DNA of 64,000 nucleotides from Chaetorhynchus papuensis (lineage: Eukaryota; Chordata; Aves; Passeriformes; Rhipiduridae): assembly GCA_013396525.1 (NCBI GenBank), contig VWYX01000904.1, positions 248,001 to 312,000 on the forward strand, in the 5' to 3' direction. A program made the position numbers and the translations under genes. The notes beneath the pieces were generated by a model. The model searched no databases, was not told where the DNA came from, and worked only from the letters and a program-made list of their open reading frames with translations. This document shows positions 37,721 to 50,200 of this stretch, one piece after another (position 1 is the first letter of the stretch; every line of letters begins with the position of its first letter).

Positions 37721-39035
37721 TTTCAGTGTTCAAAGCATTTGTAAAATTTTGGGTAAAAACCAGTCAGAGTCAGTTTGTGGAGTACACTTTGATTTTGCTC
37801 CCAAAGTTATCCGTGTACATAGAAATCACGGTGATGTAAAAATCTAGATTAAATCCACATTTGGATTTCTATCACATGAACAGGGCAGAAGCCCAATGCA
37901 CTCTTCAGAGATTACTTGAGGGGAAGATGAGAGGCACTGAGGATACACAAGCAGCACAAATAAATTAGCACACATTATAAATTCATATCCATATTCCAAG
38001 CCCAGAACAATCTTCCCGGGATCCAGACTGAAAAAATAACTTCCCAGCAGTGTAGTCACTGTTTTGGTGCACATTTTGTTTACGTTAGATATAAATCAAA
38101 GCGAACTGAATACTTGACTCAAATATTTATTTCATGGACAGTATGAAAAATACTATAGCATGTACCCTATTTGAAAATGAAGCTATAACTCAGCTCCTAT
38201 ATTATTTTCCAGTCCCACTTTTGCAGACGCAATAACTCGCAATATCATCTCTATGAAAGCTCCTGTACTTGTGTCTAGACAGAATTTCTGATAAATAATC
38301 TTGACCAGATGAACAATTCTGATTTTTTTCCCATTGAAGCCTATTCTTTAAACCCAATGCAAAGAGATGATGTTTATTCTCAGCAGAGAAATCTGTCAGT
38401 AATAGAAATACACCACCTCATTTCCAGGAGGAAGGCAACAGCAGCGTTATTTATATCAAATATTTCAGAATGAGCCCACAGAATAACGTGATATAATATG
38501 ATATATTTGTTTGACAGCAGTACCAACACAGTCACATTACTATTATTCTGAAAGCCTATCAGTAATAATATAACTCTCCTGAAATATCTCACCAAAGCAA
38601 AAATATGTCTCAAACCTCATACTTCAGGAAATAGTGCTGGAGTTCTACATGGAAAAGAATCCATCTTCACTTTCTGGAGACAAAAGCTCCACTTTTATAG
38701 CTCCACTGTTTTACCTTTGGACTCATCACAGAACCACTCTGTGGGTTTCCTGTTTGTATTAGAAGTTGTTTCTTTACTATTATTATTTCTTTTGTGTACA
38801 AATATGGATTTCTGTTGCAAAGTAGTTGTTTCTTCTGAGCTATTTATCTTCATGGCCGGGAATGTGAGACAGCCACTACAGGGACAGTACATCATCATTT
38901 CTTCTCAAGGTGAAGATAAATGTTAGCTGATTTTAATGATCATAATTCATGTATAAATGCACATTTTTATTTTTCAGTACTGGAATTGTTCCAAGTGGTT
39001 CTGTGTTTCTGACCACAGTAATCATTTCCTTGTTC

Positions 39036-39065
39036 AGAGAGAGAGAGAGAGGAAGGGAGGGAGGG
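39036..39065. repeat. (AG)8 and GGGA purine tract
   Basis: (AG)8 at 39036-39051 runs directly into GGAAGGGAGGGAGGGA, giving an all-purine strand of 30 bases. Such mirror-like purine tracts can form triplex DNA, but nothing else here indicates a function. Confidence 0.9.
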
Positions 39066-40195
39066 ACAGTGGTTCTGCAAAGGCACCAAGAAAGGGCCCT
39101 GGCACAGACATGAAGCAAGAGTACAGCTCTGTTCCCAAGGAGCCTCTGCAAAAGCATCTCACCCATATCCTGTTCAAACTGCATGGTCTGAAAAGCTTTG
39201 GGTATTGTGAAATCTTCCAGTAAACCCTGTGGTCACCCCTAGTTTAAATTTCATTCTAACTGCTGTAAATAGAAGTATCTTGTAGCTGTTTCCTTCAGAA
39301 CACATTAAATAATGTAAATCCTGAGAAACACCATGAACTTCAGTGGCAATTAAGCAGGAAGCTTCTTCTAAGCTAATTCCAGTAAAATCATTCTGCAATA
39401 CACATATATTAGAGTTCAGAAAATATATACTGTACAAATATAAAATGATGATTAGTTGCAGTACCAAGTTCTTTAAAACAAGTTGCCTATTTTTACTTTA
39501 TATTTTTTCACTACAACAAATCTGGCATAAATTAGTATTAATACTTTTACATCTTTTTAATGTAATATTAAACAATATTCCTGATTTATTCATCAGTGCA
39601 CTTTGCCCTACAGGCAAAGATAGGATCAGCAGTTTTATTCTGCATAATTCTACCATGGTAATATAAAAACCTCATTCTGAAGCAATTTTCTTAAAAATAT
39701 TTTCTGGAAATAAGGACAATGGGGAAAAAGAAAGCACTGTGTTTATCCTATAAGACTTCTGCCTTAATGTTAAGGTTTTCCTGTGACAAATCAGAAACAT
39801 TATTCTGTTTCTCTTTAAAAACCTGCAACCTAGGAGTTTGTGATCTGTCAGTGTGCAAAAGTGATGTAAAAAAATCAGCCATGATTTGATCATGGTTAGC
39901 AGCACCTCCTTTCTTCTGGCACATTCATGTGCCAGCTGTGTCCACAGCAAACCATCTGCTCCAGACAAGGCCTGTGTCCCCAAGCCCAGGTTTTTGCTCT
40001 CTTCTCTTATCAGCTCTCCCAACAAAACAAATTCTGCCATCCCTGGATCAGGACCCAGTGTTATCATTTTGTCAGTGTGAAGCAAATAGCAAACAGTCAC
40101 TTGAGATTTAGAACAACTTCGTGATTTAGAATAACTTGGCACATTCAGTGAGAGCAGAAAATGTGAGTGAAACCCCAAAGTAACCACACTGGTTT

Positions 40196-40255
40196 ATGGC
40201 CGGACTCAATGACCTTAAAGGTCTTTTCCAACCTAAATGATTTTCTGACTTTATG
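40196..40255 (+). mobile_element. CR1 LINE 3' tail fragment
   Basis: The sequence matches the last about 60 bases of a CR1 element in forward orientation. It reads GGCCGGACTCAATGACCTTA, then AAGGTCTTTTCCAACCTAA, and ends in a degenerate pair of ATTCTATG units (ATTTTCTGACTTTATG). Only the 3' end inserted or survived. Confidence 0.85.
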
Positions 40256-41923
40256 TTCAACGAGATGATGTATGCAGTTCATTAAAGCCCTCCACAGTGC
40301 CCAGTAGATCACATCTAGAAGGGAAATACAAGTACTTTGTAGCTTCCTTGGAGCTCTGTCGTATGAGTGCTTGTGCCATGCAGGCTCTGAGAACAACAGA
40401 TATCTGTGGAGTCTGAAAGATTATGTGGAGCATCATTTTCTGATGTAAGGGTGAAAATCACTCAGGCAGACATGATGGTGCTAATATCAGATACTAATGA
40501 GACAGACCAATAAAATGGGAGAGAAAGGCTGTAAAAGCACAGAGGCCCCAGGGTTTCAAAAGGGGGTCACAACTCTTCGTGTTCCCTCCAGAACGATGGA
40601 CAGAGCACCTGCAGAGCAGGAGGGGGTAAAGCTGTGTAAGGCCAAGTCAGTATTTCTGAGATGACGCAGCATTTTTAATCTGAAGTTGTAGACTCCAAAT
40701 TAGTGTATTTATGTACATTTGGTACTGTTACACAGCAATTGTGCTGGTTGTAGAATTGCCATCCATGCTGTTATCCACACCTGGACTAGACCTCAGCAGC
40801 CTGCACTGTGCTAGCTCTGCTTGGAGTCCCACTCCTACCTCCAAGCCATTCCTCATAACTTGCAGGATTACTGAGAAGTTCCTGATTTAAACAAACAAAA
40901 AAAAATTTCAATTTTTTTCAGAATAATAAGTGAAACCTATCCCTTTTCTTCTGAATTAGTTACCTTGCAGCCATGAGAAATTCACTCCTCCATCTGTCTT
41001 CCTGTGATGGCCTATTACTACACTGTTTTAAGGAAAAAAAACCTTCTGTAATATGTTTAAATGCAGTAGCAAATCTTTCTAACAGCTGCATGTATTCTGG
41101 CATGCAGGAGGAGATGGCATGCAAATGTCACATACCAGCTCATCTAATTTAGAGAGCATTAGAGGGTTGCTTTACCCAAATCATTGCTTATTTGTGTTGA
41201 AGCACACACCTAGAAATATACCTAAATATGTTTTTTTGACAGAACTAAATATCCCACTTTGCAATGCTTAATTATTTTGCTAGTTTTTTAGGGTTTTATT
41301 TTTCTTTTCTTTGTTAGCTGGATGGCTGTCAGGAAAAAACAGGGAAGAGAAAGGAAATGAAGTGTCTCCACTGAGGCCCGGGATCCACTGCTCGGTATTT
41401 TGGTTGGTTACGTGGGTATTTGTTCTGGCATATCCCTGTTGTTGTGCTGGGCAGGGTATCAAAAAATATCCAGCACACAGAACATTTTCCCATCCATTGT
41501 TACAGAGCAAACCCTCAGAGCAACCTCAGGCTCCCAGCACAGGAGTCCCTCGCTGGAAGCTGGAGGTGATAAATTCGAGCCAAAAGGAATAGCACGTAGT
41601 TTCTGCCTCTCTTAAGGAACTTGCACAGCTTGGTATCAAAGAGAGTTTAATGAGCTTAGCGAGATGTGAAAAGGATTAAGGATACCAGCAAATCACTTGA
41701 TTGCTTACTTAATTCAATAGGGCTACTCACGAGCTGAGGGCTCGCCTGTGCTGCACTGGGCAGCAGGGCCGTGGGGTGTGATGCCATGATGATTTTTGTC
41801 TTTTCTTTTATACCCCTGGTATACCTTTTTACAACTTCTGTATTCTTGGTGCTTTTTGCCTACATTCTTGGACTTGTGTGTCAAGCTGGGAGACTGAACA
41901 TTTTAGAAGCTTCATAGTGAGGG

Positions 41924-42715
41924 ATCAGTGTGCCCAGAGCCCAAGGTCCTCTCCAGAACACATTTTGTAAACTGAGATAGAACCATCCAGGGGAAGGTTC
42001 CTTGGGGAGGGGGGGCTCATTCGAGCCTCTCATTGGAGAATTTTGGATAGNNNNNNNNNNNNNNNNNNNNNNNNNNNNNNNNNNNNNNNNNNNNNNNNNN
42101 NNNNNNNNNNNNNNNNNNNNNNNNNNNNNNNNNNNNNNNNNNNNNNNNNNNNNNNNNNNNNNNNNNNNNNNNNNNNNNNNNNNNNNNNNNNNNNNNNNNN
42201 NNNNNNNNNNNNNNNNNNNNNNNNNNNNNNNNNNNNNNNNNNNNNNNNNNNNNNNNNNNNNNNNNNNNNNNNNNNNNNNNNNNNNNNNNNNNNNNNNNNN
42301 NNNNNNNNNNNNNNNNNNNNNNNNNNNNNNNNNNNNNNNNNNNNNNNNNNNNNNNNNNNNNNNNNNNNNNNNNNNNNNNNNNNNNNNNNNNNNNNNNNNN
42401 NNNNNNNNNNNNNNNNNNNNNNNNNNNNNNNNNNNNNNNNNNNNNNNNNNNNNNNNNNNNNNNNNNNNNNNNNNNNNNNNNNNNNNNNNNNNNNNNNNNN
42501 NNNNNNNNNNNNNNNNNNNNNNNNNNNNNNNNNNNNNNNNNNNNNNNNNNNNNNNNNNNNNNNNNNNNNNNNNNNNNNNNNNNNNNNNNNNNNNNNNNNN
42601 TATGGCTTCAACTAGCAAAACATTTGGGAATGGACATCTTAGAATTTGGCCAATCCCCTCAAGGGGTGGATGGCCAGAGAACCAATTACTTTATGCCATT
42701 TAACACACTTTCTGC
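41924..42715. repeat. Possible LTR/interspersed repeat spanning an assembly gap
   Basis: Sequence on both sides of the N run differs in texture from the surrounding intron. It includes TGTGCCCAGAGCCCAAGGTC on the left, CATTCGAGCCTCTCATTGGA next to the gap, and TTGGCCAATCCCCTCAAGGG on the right. The wording resembles avian ERV sequence, and gaps often fall in repeats. No clean target-site duplication was found and the middle is missing, so this is a weak call. Confidence 0.3.
42051..42600. other. Assembly gap (550 N)
   Basis: A run of undetermined bases. Any open frame crossing it is an artefact of translating N. Confidence 0.98.
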
Positions 42716-43769
42716 GAACTAACATGTAAAAGTCTCAGGAAAAAGCCATTAAACCGGCCTTGCCACCGTTGATACCTGACTCTGGACTTCGTGTGGTTTC
42801 TCTACCCATCCGCGTTGCAACAGCAACAGGCTGGGAGGAAAAATACTCAGCCCTGTGCAGCCCAAAGTTTCCCATCCCCCCCGGCACATCTAATTCCCCT
42901 CCCAGCTCAGGTGGAGCAGACTCTGTGCAGACAGCCCTAGCCCACTCTTCCACAACGCTACCCCTTGATTCCCCTGATATTTGTAACTGGAACCAGGCAG
43001 GAAAGCACCAGCGTGGATTCAGATGGATTCCTGTGCTCCACAGAGGAAGACGCTGGTCACTGGGGAGCGGAGAAAAACCAAATGAACAACGGGATAAGCA
43101 CACAGACAAGTTCCTCTGAGTGTCCGGAGCCATCCAGCCCCGGAGACAGGGAGCTCCATGGAGAGCCCACAGTCATCTGCTACAGTTTGGGAAGTCACAT
43201 CTTCACAGGGAAAGGTTATTAGAAATCAAACAACAACAAAGCTGTCTGCAGCCAAACAGCAGACTCTTGCAGTTAGAAAATGATGTTAGCAAAGCAACAA
43301 GGGGGACATCTAAGCTGTTACACTGCGTGTGGAGACACAAGTCATTTTTGAAGGATCTTGGAAGACTGCCCTGGGGTAAAGCTTTAAATCTAGGGAGAGT
43401 GACTTCAGAGAATATTATAACTTTTGTAAAATATTTGGTTTTGTTTTTATCCTGCTGCATAAACCTAGGATAGAAGACAGACTTTTTTCCAGCAGCCTAA
43501 GAGGACACACATCTATATTTATATATAGATATATTTATTTTGCTATCTTGTCTAGACAATGTTTTTCATATCCAAAAGCTATATCAATGAGAATTGAGTG
43601 AGCTTTCAGTTGCACACTAAAAGGAAACCAGTTATAAAAAAAATCAAAACCCTTTAGGATTAGTATTTTTTCACTCCTTTCAATACCACAGCGGGCTAGA
43701 CTGCTCACCTTTGGTCCTAAACAGCAATGAAAGCTAAACCATGTGGCTTAAGAAAATAATATCTTTTGA

Positions 43770-44090
43770 AACTGTCATTATTGCTGTTTTATTATTTTCC
43801 AACATGATTTCAACTTGTTATTTTAATTGTTGGGTTTATTAACAACTGGCATGAAAGTGTACATTGAGAGCCTCTGCAATGGAGCAGAAGGCTGGCAAGA
43901 GCCCTCGTGCACATTACAGCATTATGGAAAAAGCAGTAATGATTATTTTAATAAATATGTTGAGCAAATTTCTTAATTGTTCAGAATCACTTAAGCCTCA
44001 GTGAACAGTTTATATTACATCTCATCTGCAGTGATTAAAACTGATTTCCAATTCATCCGAAGCCAGTTGTTTTCATAAAAAATCAGCTGG
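43770..44090. promoter_or_regulatory. Candidate conserved non-coding element
   Basis: Repeat-free AT-rich block with ATTTTAATTGTTGGG, GCAGTAATGATTATTTTAAT and CTTAATTGTTCAG, giving many TAAT/ATTA cores and a few ACAAT-type SOX-like cores. It ends near a GC-richer stretch. Function is inferred, not shown. Confidence 0.3.
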
Positions 44091-44570
44091 GTTTTCCTCC
44101 TGCTGCTGCTTGGCTTCTGCTTTGCACCCTATTAAATGGCACCATCCACAGACAGCAGCAGAGTTTAATAAAGCCTGAAATAGCACAAGCTCGTTAACTG
44201 ATGGACAGATTCTGCACCCTGTGCTCTCTGAGGACAGGGATGCAGGGATAGTTCTCAGAGGAATGCTGTCCAGATCTGCAGCTGGCACACAGAGCTGCAT
44301 TTGGGTTTTTGCCAGTTTGTCCCTAAAGTTCAGTCTCTGGGATAACAGCGTGGGTGCCCTGCTACTCAGTGACAATGAAGCTGGTGTTCTCTCCCCACAG
44401 GGAAGAGAACGGGGAGAGAGAATGCTGCAGTTTTATGCTGTCTTCCATCAGCTTATAGAACCCTCTGTTTTCCAGTAAGACATTTTCTAGGAGCAAATCT
44501 CCTGTCTCAGGCAGGCCTGTGCAGGAGAGATGTGGGGACCAGTACTCTGCAAGAGCTCTTCCGTGGCTTA

Positions 44571-45014
44571 TGTGCCGGGGTGACGGTGTGACACTGTATT
44601 CCCTATTGTCTGCCCTATGCTAGACATGAATCCTGTGCCTTCCCGTGCCTTTAGGCTGTTTCTCAGGAGAGGGGGGAGAGAAGCCAGGTGAATTTTTTCA
44701 GAGTGGTTTGTACCTCAAGGACATACACACTCCCCTGCGTTCTCTCACTGCTGCGGCAGAGCAACGAAAAGAACTTTTGCCGTGCCTACAGAAGACTTTG
44801 AATTTTACCATGTTCTCTCCACAGCGAGAGGTTTTATCATTTAGCTTTATTCTTTTTCCGTGCACTCTGCTTGTAAAATAAATAACTTTTTTTTTCGCTT
44901 TCCTCTGAGGCATTTCTTTCCAAACTTAGTGGGGAAGGGGCTGTTGAAATCTGCCTTCTACTGGAGGATACGTTCACTTTGGACAGTCCTCCAAATTTGT
45001 CTCAAACCAGGACA
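44571..45014 (+). mobile_element. Solo LTR of an endogenous retrovirus (ERVL-like)
   Basis: The 444-bp block starts TGTGCCGGGGTGACGGTGTG and ends AAACCAGGACA, giving the TG...CA ends expected of a retroviral LTR. A polyadenylation signal AATAAA lies at 44877-44882, followed by a T-rich stretch and CGCTTTCCTCTGAGG, like the R/U5 region of avian ERVL LTRs. The flanks are GCTTA (44566-44570) and GCTTG (45015-45019), an imperfect 5-bp target-site duplication. No internal gag/pol sequence and no second LTR lies nearby, so it is a solo LTR left by recombination. Family assignment is from memory of avian LTRs and is tentative. Confidence 0.75.
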
Positions 45015-45068
45015 GCTTGCTAGACCAGTAGACCATGAGCTGGAAGGTGCGGAACACATTTGGTAGGA

Positions 45069-45092
45069 ACCACCACCACCACCACCACCACC
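45069..45092. repeat. (ACC)8 trinucleotide repeat
   Basis: Eight perfect ACC units located about 55 bases beyond the 3' end of the solo LTR. Confidence 0.95.
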
Positions 45093-46131
45093 ATTCAGAT
45101 TTCCAGGTGCTTGGCTGGTTTGGGTTGTTGCAAACAAACCAACTTTTTCCCTACGCAAATAGCAGGCTATGGAAATTTTGTCATTTCTGCTAAACATTGA
45201 GCAAATTATTCCATTTGGCTGTAGAAGAAAAGGAAAATGGACATTTTGTCCATCAGGATAATCCATGCTGGTTTTAGCTGATTCTTTTTCCCCTGAAAAT
45301 ATAAATCAGTAAAAGCAAATGCAAAACATTACCTGGAATTTACTAGAGTCTTCTTGAAACAGAAAAGGATGATATCACAGCAGGACAGTTTGCATTTATT
45401 ATTCATCCTCTAAGTTGTAGAGCTTTCAACACCCATCAGGCTTCATTGAGCAATATGTCCCTACAGCACTGACACGTGGATGTCCTTAACTTGGATGTGG
45501 AGCCAAGACAGTCTCCATAAAGGCTGAATATCCATGGATACCTAAGGTTCCCAAGGTTCAAGTGGCTGGGTAGGGCCTGACCCTGAGTGGCAGGCAGGTG
45601 CAGGAGCTGCAGCAGGTGCAGGTGATGGTGCAGAGCATGGGATGCATTCACCAGCACTTGCCCAGAGGAAGGAAAACACTAATAACTCTTTGAGTTTCTA
45701 ACATATCCAAAAAATCAACAAGACCACTGGACCAGCCAAAGATTTCAGCAGGAAACGGGAAAAATTTGCCTTTTGGCCAGGAAGAGGAATGAATACGGAC
45801 AAGCAGGTTGCACCAGAGCACTCTGGCTGTCTCCTGAGCAGGTTTGGGGCTGCTCCTCCCATTTACTGCAGCTGATGGAAAGTTCTTGTCCTCAGTGAGT
45901 ATAAAACCTCTCCGTACAGTGAAACATAAAATGAACGGAGAAAGTGAGGTTTAGCATAGTGGCATGTGTGAGAGTTCCTGGTCGCTGGAAGTTATTGGTG
46001 ACCATGTGTAAGTTAAGGAGGTGTCAGAGAGACACAAATGTTTATAGCCCAGCAATTCCAGAAATGAAAAGGTGACTGTTATTTAAGGCAACAGGAATTT
46101 GCTATTTAGCTAAAACAGACATCCAGGGTTT

Positions 46132-46148
46132 AAAAAAAAAAAAAAAAA
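46132..46148. repeat. A17 homopolymer
   Basis: Seventeen A with no polyadenylation signal just upstream. A simple A-tract. Confidence 0.95.
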
Positions 46149-46149
46149 G

Positions 46150-46440
46150 AATGCAGGAAGATGTGCAGATTTTATGAGTTTACTGTTATGCAGTGTGTAT
46201 ATTTACATGAAATAATTAGCTGTAGTCTTGTTTATGTCAAATCCAATTTACATTAATAAACTTCACCCAGCAAAGACTCTGATGTTGTTAGAAAATGCCC
46301 AGAAATGTTAGCAGCCTTAAAAAATGCAGAGTAAACACTGGAGCATTTAATTAATCAATTTCTGACATTTCCAAGTAATTACAATTTCTGAATCATTTCT
46401 TGAATGTTTTTTATGAATATAAATCAGCCACAACACATGG
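46150..46440. promoter_or_regulatory. Candidate conserved non-coding element
   Basis: Complex AT-rich sequence with GAAATAATTAGCTGTAG, GCATTTAATTAATCAATTT and AGTAATTACAATTTC. No repeats lie inside, and it sits between an A17 tract and ordinary intron. The call is by texture only. Confidence 0.28.
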
Positions 46441-46930
46441 AAGAACTGCTGGTGGGAGGCATTTGACTTACGTAGACATATGGCACTTGCATGTGACTCC
46501 CACTGTCTAAAGAAGACAAGGACTTACAACAAGGATAGAAAAACATCCATAGGATCTACTGCAGAGTTGGGAAAATTGAATTCTAAGGTTATTACAGACA
46601 TTTGGGATTCACAGATAAAGATGCTTCATTCTCGGAACGTATCAGACTTTTTAACTCACTTGGAATAACCACTGCCATCTATCCAACAACAAATACCTCA
46701 GGACCCGATGTTTTTGCTATCATTTTCTGTAATTGCTTTGTTATCACTCGTCCTCACGTTTATTCTGGCAGCTTCTGGTGAGGAACAAGGTACATACACA
46801 GAAGTCAAGCCTATCTTGATATGGTTTTATTTCTACTTAAAAACAACCTAATAAACAAACAAACAGTAGATGCTCATTCATTCAATCATTAAAAGTCAAT
46901 AGCAAAAAATTATGAAATCTACACTATATA

Positions 46931-47210
46931 GGATGGCCTGGTTTGGAGAGCACCTTGAAGACCATTTAGTTCTAACACCCCTGATGTGGATAGAGACATC
47001 CTTCACTGGACCAGGTTGCTCAGAGCTCCATCCAACCTGGCCTTGAACACTTTCAGGGATGGGGCAGACACAGCTTCTCTGGGCAACCTGTGCCAGTGCC
47101 TCCTAATATCAAACCTCAACCTATTTTCTTTCAGTTTGAATCTACTCCCCCTTGCCCTGTTACTCCATGCTCTTGTAAAAAGTCCCTCTCTGTCTTTCTT
47201 GTAGGCTCTG
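46931..47210 (-). mobile_element. CR1 LINE fragment
   Basis: The plus strand carries the reverse complement of CR1 3' sequence. Diagnostic stretches include GGTTGCTCAGAGCTCCATCC, AACCTGGCCTTGAACACTTT and CTCTGTCTTTCTTGTAGGCT. The minus frame keeps CR1-like residues (LKENRLRFDIRRHWHRLP, SLKVFKARLDGALS). The terminal 8-base repeats are not preserved, and compared with the copy near 0.6 kb this one is more decayed, so it is probably older. Confidence 0.9.
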
Positions 47211-50200
47211 TTCACATATATAAAATATCTAAATGTGAGGTTAAAAATCTGACACAATGTTATAGCTACATCAATCTGATGCTGCTAAAATATATCCAAA
47301 CATCCGTGGACAAAACAAGGTGAGAAAAAGTTCTGAGGATTTCCAGCTTCCAACCACCACTCTAAGGGTAACCTGGGGTTTAGAAAAACTCAAATTACCA
47401 ACTCTTTAGGGTTTTTATGGATGGAAAGCAGGGAATGTGGAGTTGAGCAGAGAGAAGGTGAGGTACGGCACCACAGGCTGGGACCCCTTTTCCAGACAGA
47501 TTTCTCTGTTTTTCTCCAACCATCCCTCTTTTGTCCACCTGTGACCACACTCTGCGCTAATCACAAACATTTCCACACAGGGGAGGGAACTGGTTATAGC
47601 ACATTCAGAAAATTAATCTCTATGTCAACGTCTCTGTTTGCAAAGTCTGTGCATATCTATAGTCAAGAAAAAATTGTCTCCGAGTTAATAATGCAGCATT
47701 GCTTAGAAAATCTCAGAAGCTGCTCCCAGCACTCCACCCCTTCCTGGTATGCTGAATTTAGTGGGACTGCTTACATCCATCCATCTCAGCTGCATGATAT
47801 ATAAACACGAACACGCAGAAAAATGACGGAACATGCAAATAAATATGCTCCCAAACATCCCCTGACAATTTTTCACTCTGTGCACAGAGAAAAAAGAAAT
47901 GAATGAGAAGCTAACACACAAATATATCTCTGCATTTTCATACTTTATTACAAACAAAGCAGGAGCTGTGCTCACAGGGAGCTCTGTCAGCTCATGGTCT
48001 GCCTGGAGCACATTTATTGTCACTGTCGTTACCAGGACTTGCATCATGTTCAGCTTTGGGTATTGACTGATTGTAGGACACAACTGAGTCTAAGGCATGA
48101 ATCAGTTGTAAACTGCTGCCCAAATCACAGTTTTTCTTCAACTCACTAATTTCCATGAGTTATCCAAGAAAATAAAAAGCTTCATTGATGCAGGACTGGC
48201 CCTGCTCATAGGTATTTGAAGGTAGGCAAATTAAGAAAAACCAACTCTGCAGCATTCTAAGTATTTTCTTGTAAGTAACTATTCAGTTCCATATGGGAGG
48301 GAGCTGGACTGTTCCACAAAGCAGGTTTCTCATGAGGAGCTGACAGTCCCCCCCACACAAGACAGCACAGTAGAACCTGACTTTCTGGGTCAGGGGGATT
48401 AATCATAAGAAGTTTGGCATTTCCTAAGTGGTGTGTAGGCTAGACAGCATCATGTGATCTTGGCTGGAGATAAACTTATAGTGTATCAGGGATTTAGTGA
48501 AAGTGGATTTGGTGGAAGGAAAATGTTTCGCTGTCATGGTAAGCTATAAGCAGAGGGTTCAGTAAAGTCCCAGAAAGCAAATAAGAACTGGAACATTTGT
48601 GTCAGCAAACAGCATACAGGCATTCACTTATGTTGTGTAGGCCTGTTAAATAGTTAAGCCAAAGCGGTGCCTGTCGTTACAGACACTAATTCCCAGTAAA
48701 ATCTGGGTGGAACAGAAAGCACAAAAGCACTGCAAGGACAATTTCTTGTTGGGCTGCAACTCCATGCCTGCCATCCCCACCAATGCTATAAAAACTCACA
48801 GCCATAGGTACCAGTCTGGGATAGTGGCAATTTGCCTTGGCAAGCCTGGAAAACCCATGGGCTAAATAGGAGATGCCCAGTGGCACCAGGAGAGCTGTTG
48901 GGGTGCATTTCCCAGGGTGAATATGGATGCCAGTCTTTGAGTTTAATGTGTAGGGGTAAGAGCCTAACACAAAGCCTTTCATAAAATAGAAATTGGTAGT
49001 TTTTCCTCTTACCTATGTTGCAAAGAAAAACTCCCTCTTCAAATCCTGTATACTACAGTTGTATTAATAATCATTATTATCTGGTGTTTTTATAAGTGAT
49101 CTGACACACTATTAATGCTTTGTTTCCTTAACATTTGTGACTCCAGTATGCCATGTATGAGAGCTGCTAAACAACCATAATGATGCTGCTCAATTTAACA
49201 AGAATCTATTTTCTTTTCAGAAAAATTAAAGTGAACCTTTAATTTCATTCAGCACTACAGAATTCACCGGTACAATGCAGTAGCAGTGAAATCAGAGCTT
49301 TAATTTAGTTCCTGGTTAGTGCTAATAATTTTTCTGCAGTTGAATATTGCTGAACTGAATTGCAGATCCATCTCAAATATTATGTGCCTAAAGATATCAG
49401 TTACAGTTATTGCAAAGCATTCTGTTTATTCAAATCAGACTGAAACAAACACAAACTGTAGCATGAAAGGCTGGAAAATATTTGCTTAGATAAATATTCA
49501 TTGTCAGCTGCTGCACAGGATATATAGAGACAATTCAGATTACGTGATAGCTTTTTGTTTTATACACCATCTTGCCAGTTAGCATTCAAAAATGTAACTC
49601 TAAAAATGCCTTTAATTTTATGTGTGATATACAAAGTGATATACTTAGCTGTCCACGTTTCTTACACATGAATCTTTCAATCCACAGGGAACTTAATAGG
49701 AATTAACAGTGGAAGTATAAGCATAAATCTTTATATTTCTGGTAATATAATTTTGTCGTTAACTGCAGCTTACTGGAAAAGTTCTTTGTGATATTTAACT
49801 GAATTACATTTTAAAGATCTTTATCATCATCAACTGGAAAATCTATGCCAACAAGTGATGAGTCCTGAGTCACCATTGTGATGCTTAGACAGTGTCTCTG
49901 TCTTGGGAACCAGAGGCAGAAACACAATTTCCTGCAGAAGCCTTGGCTCTCATTGTTCTGAGACAGAGAGGGCAAATTAAAAAACCCACCATGTATCAAT
50001 CCTGTACCTAAAAGCATTTTTTTTCACATGCAGGTGACTTCTAGTTTCCAGTGTGTAAGGGTGTTATGGGTGAGCTTCAGCTGGAATTGTGCTGACCTTG
50101 AGGGAATTAACTGAGGCCATGTCAGCCCAAAATGAACATAGATGAGATTCAGAAAGTAATCAGGTTTTTCTCTCTATGGTTAATGGATGATTTTTAGAGT

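Larger units (their letters stand above)
37721..41923. other. NCKAP5: NCKAP5 intron upstream of the exon, with CR1 tail
   Basis: AT-rich intron. The 171-codon minus frame at 39672-40187 begins at GTG, overlaps no domain I know, and is within chance expectation for 64 kb read in six frames. A purine tract and a CR1 tail are listed separately. Confidence 0.55.
45093..46930. other. Presumed intron between solo LTR and CR1
   Basis: Single-copy sequence with an A17 tract and one regulatory-like block listed separately. No gene was seen. Confidence 0.55.

Noticed and set aside
39672..40187. 171-codon minus-strand open frame
   Set aside because: It begins at GTG, shows no domain or splice context, and a frame this long is expected about once by chance in 64 kb over six frames.
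41881..42703. Frames of 190-245 codons across the second gap
   Set aside because: Almost entirely translated N. They carry no information.
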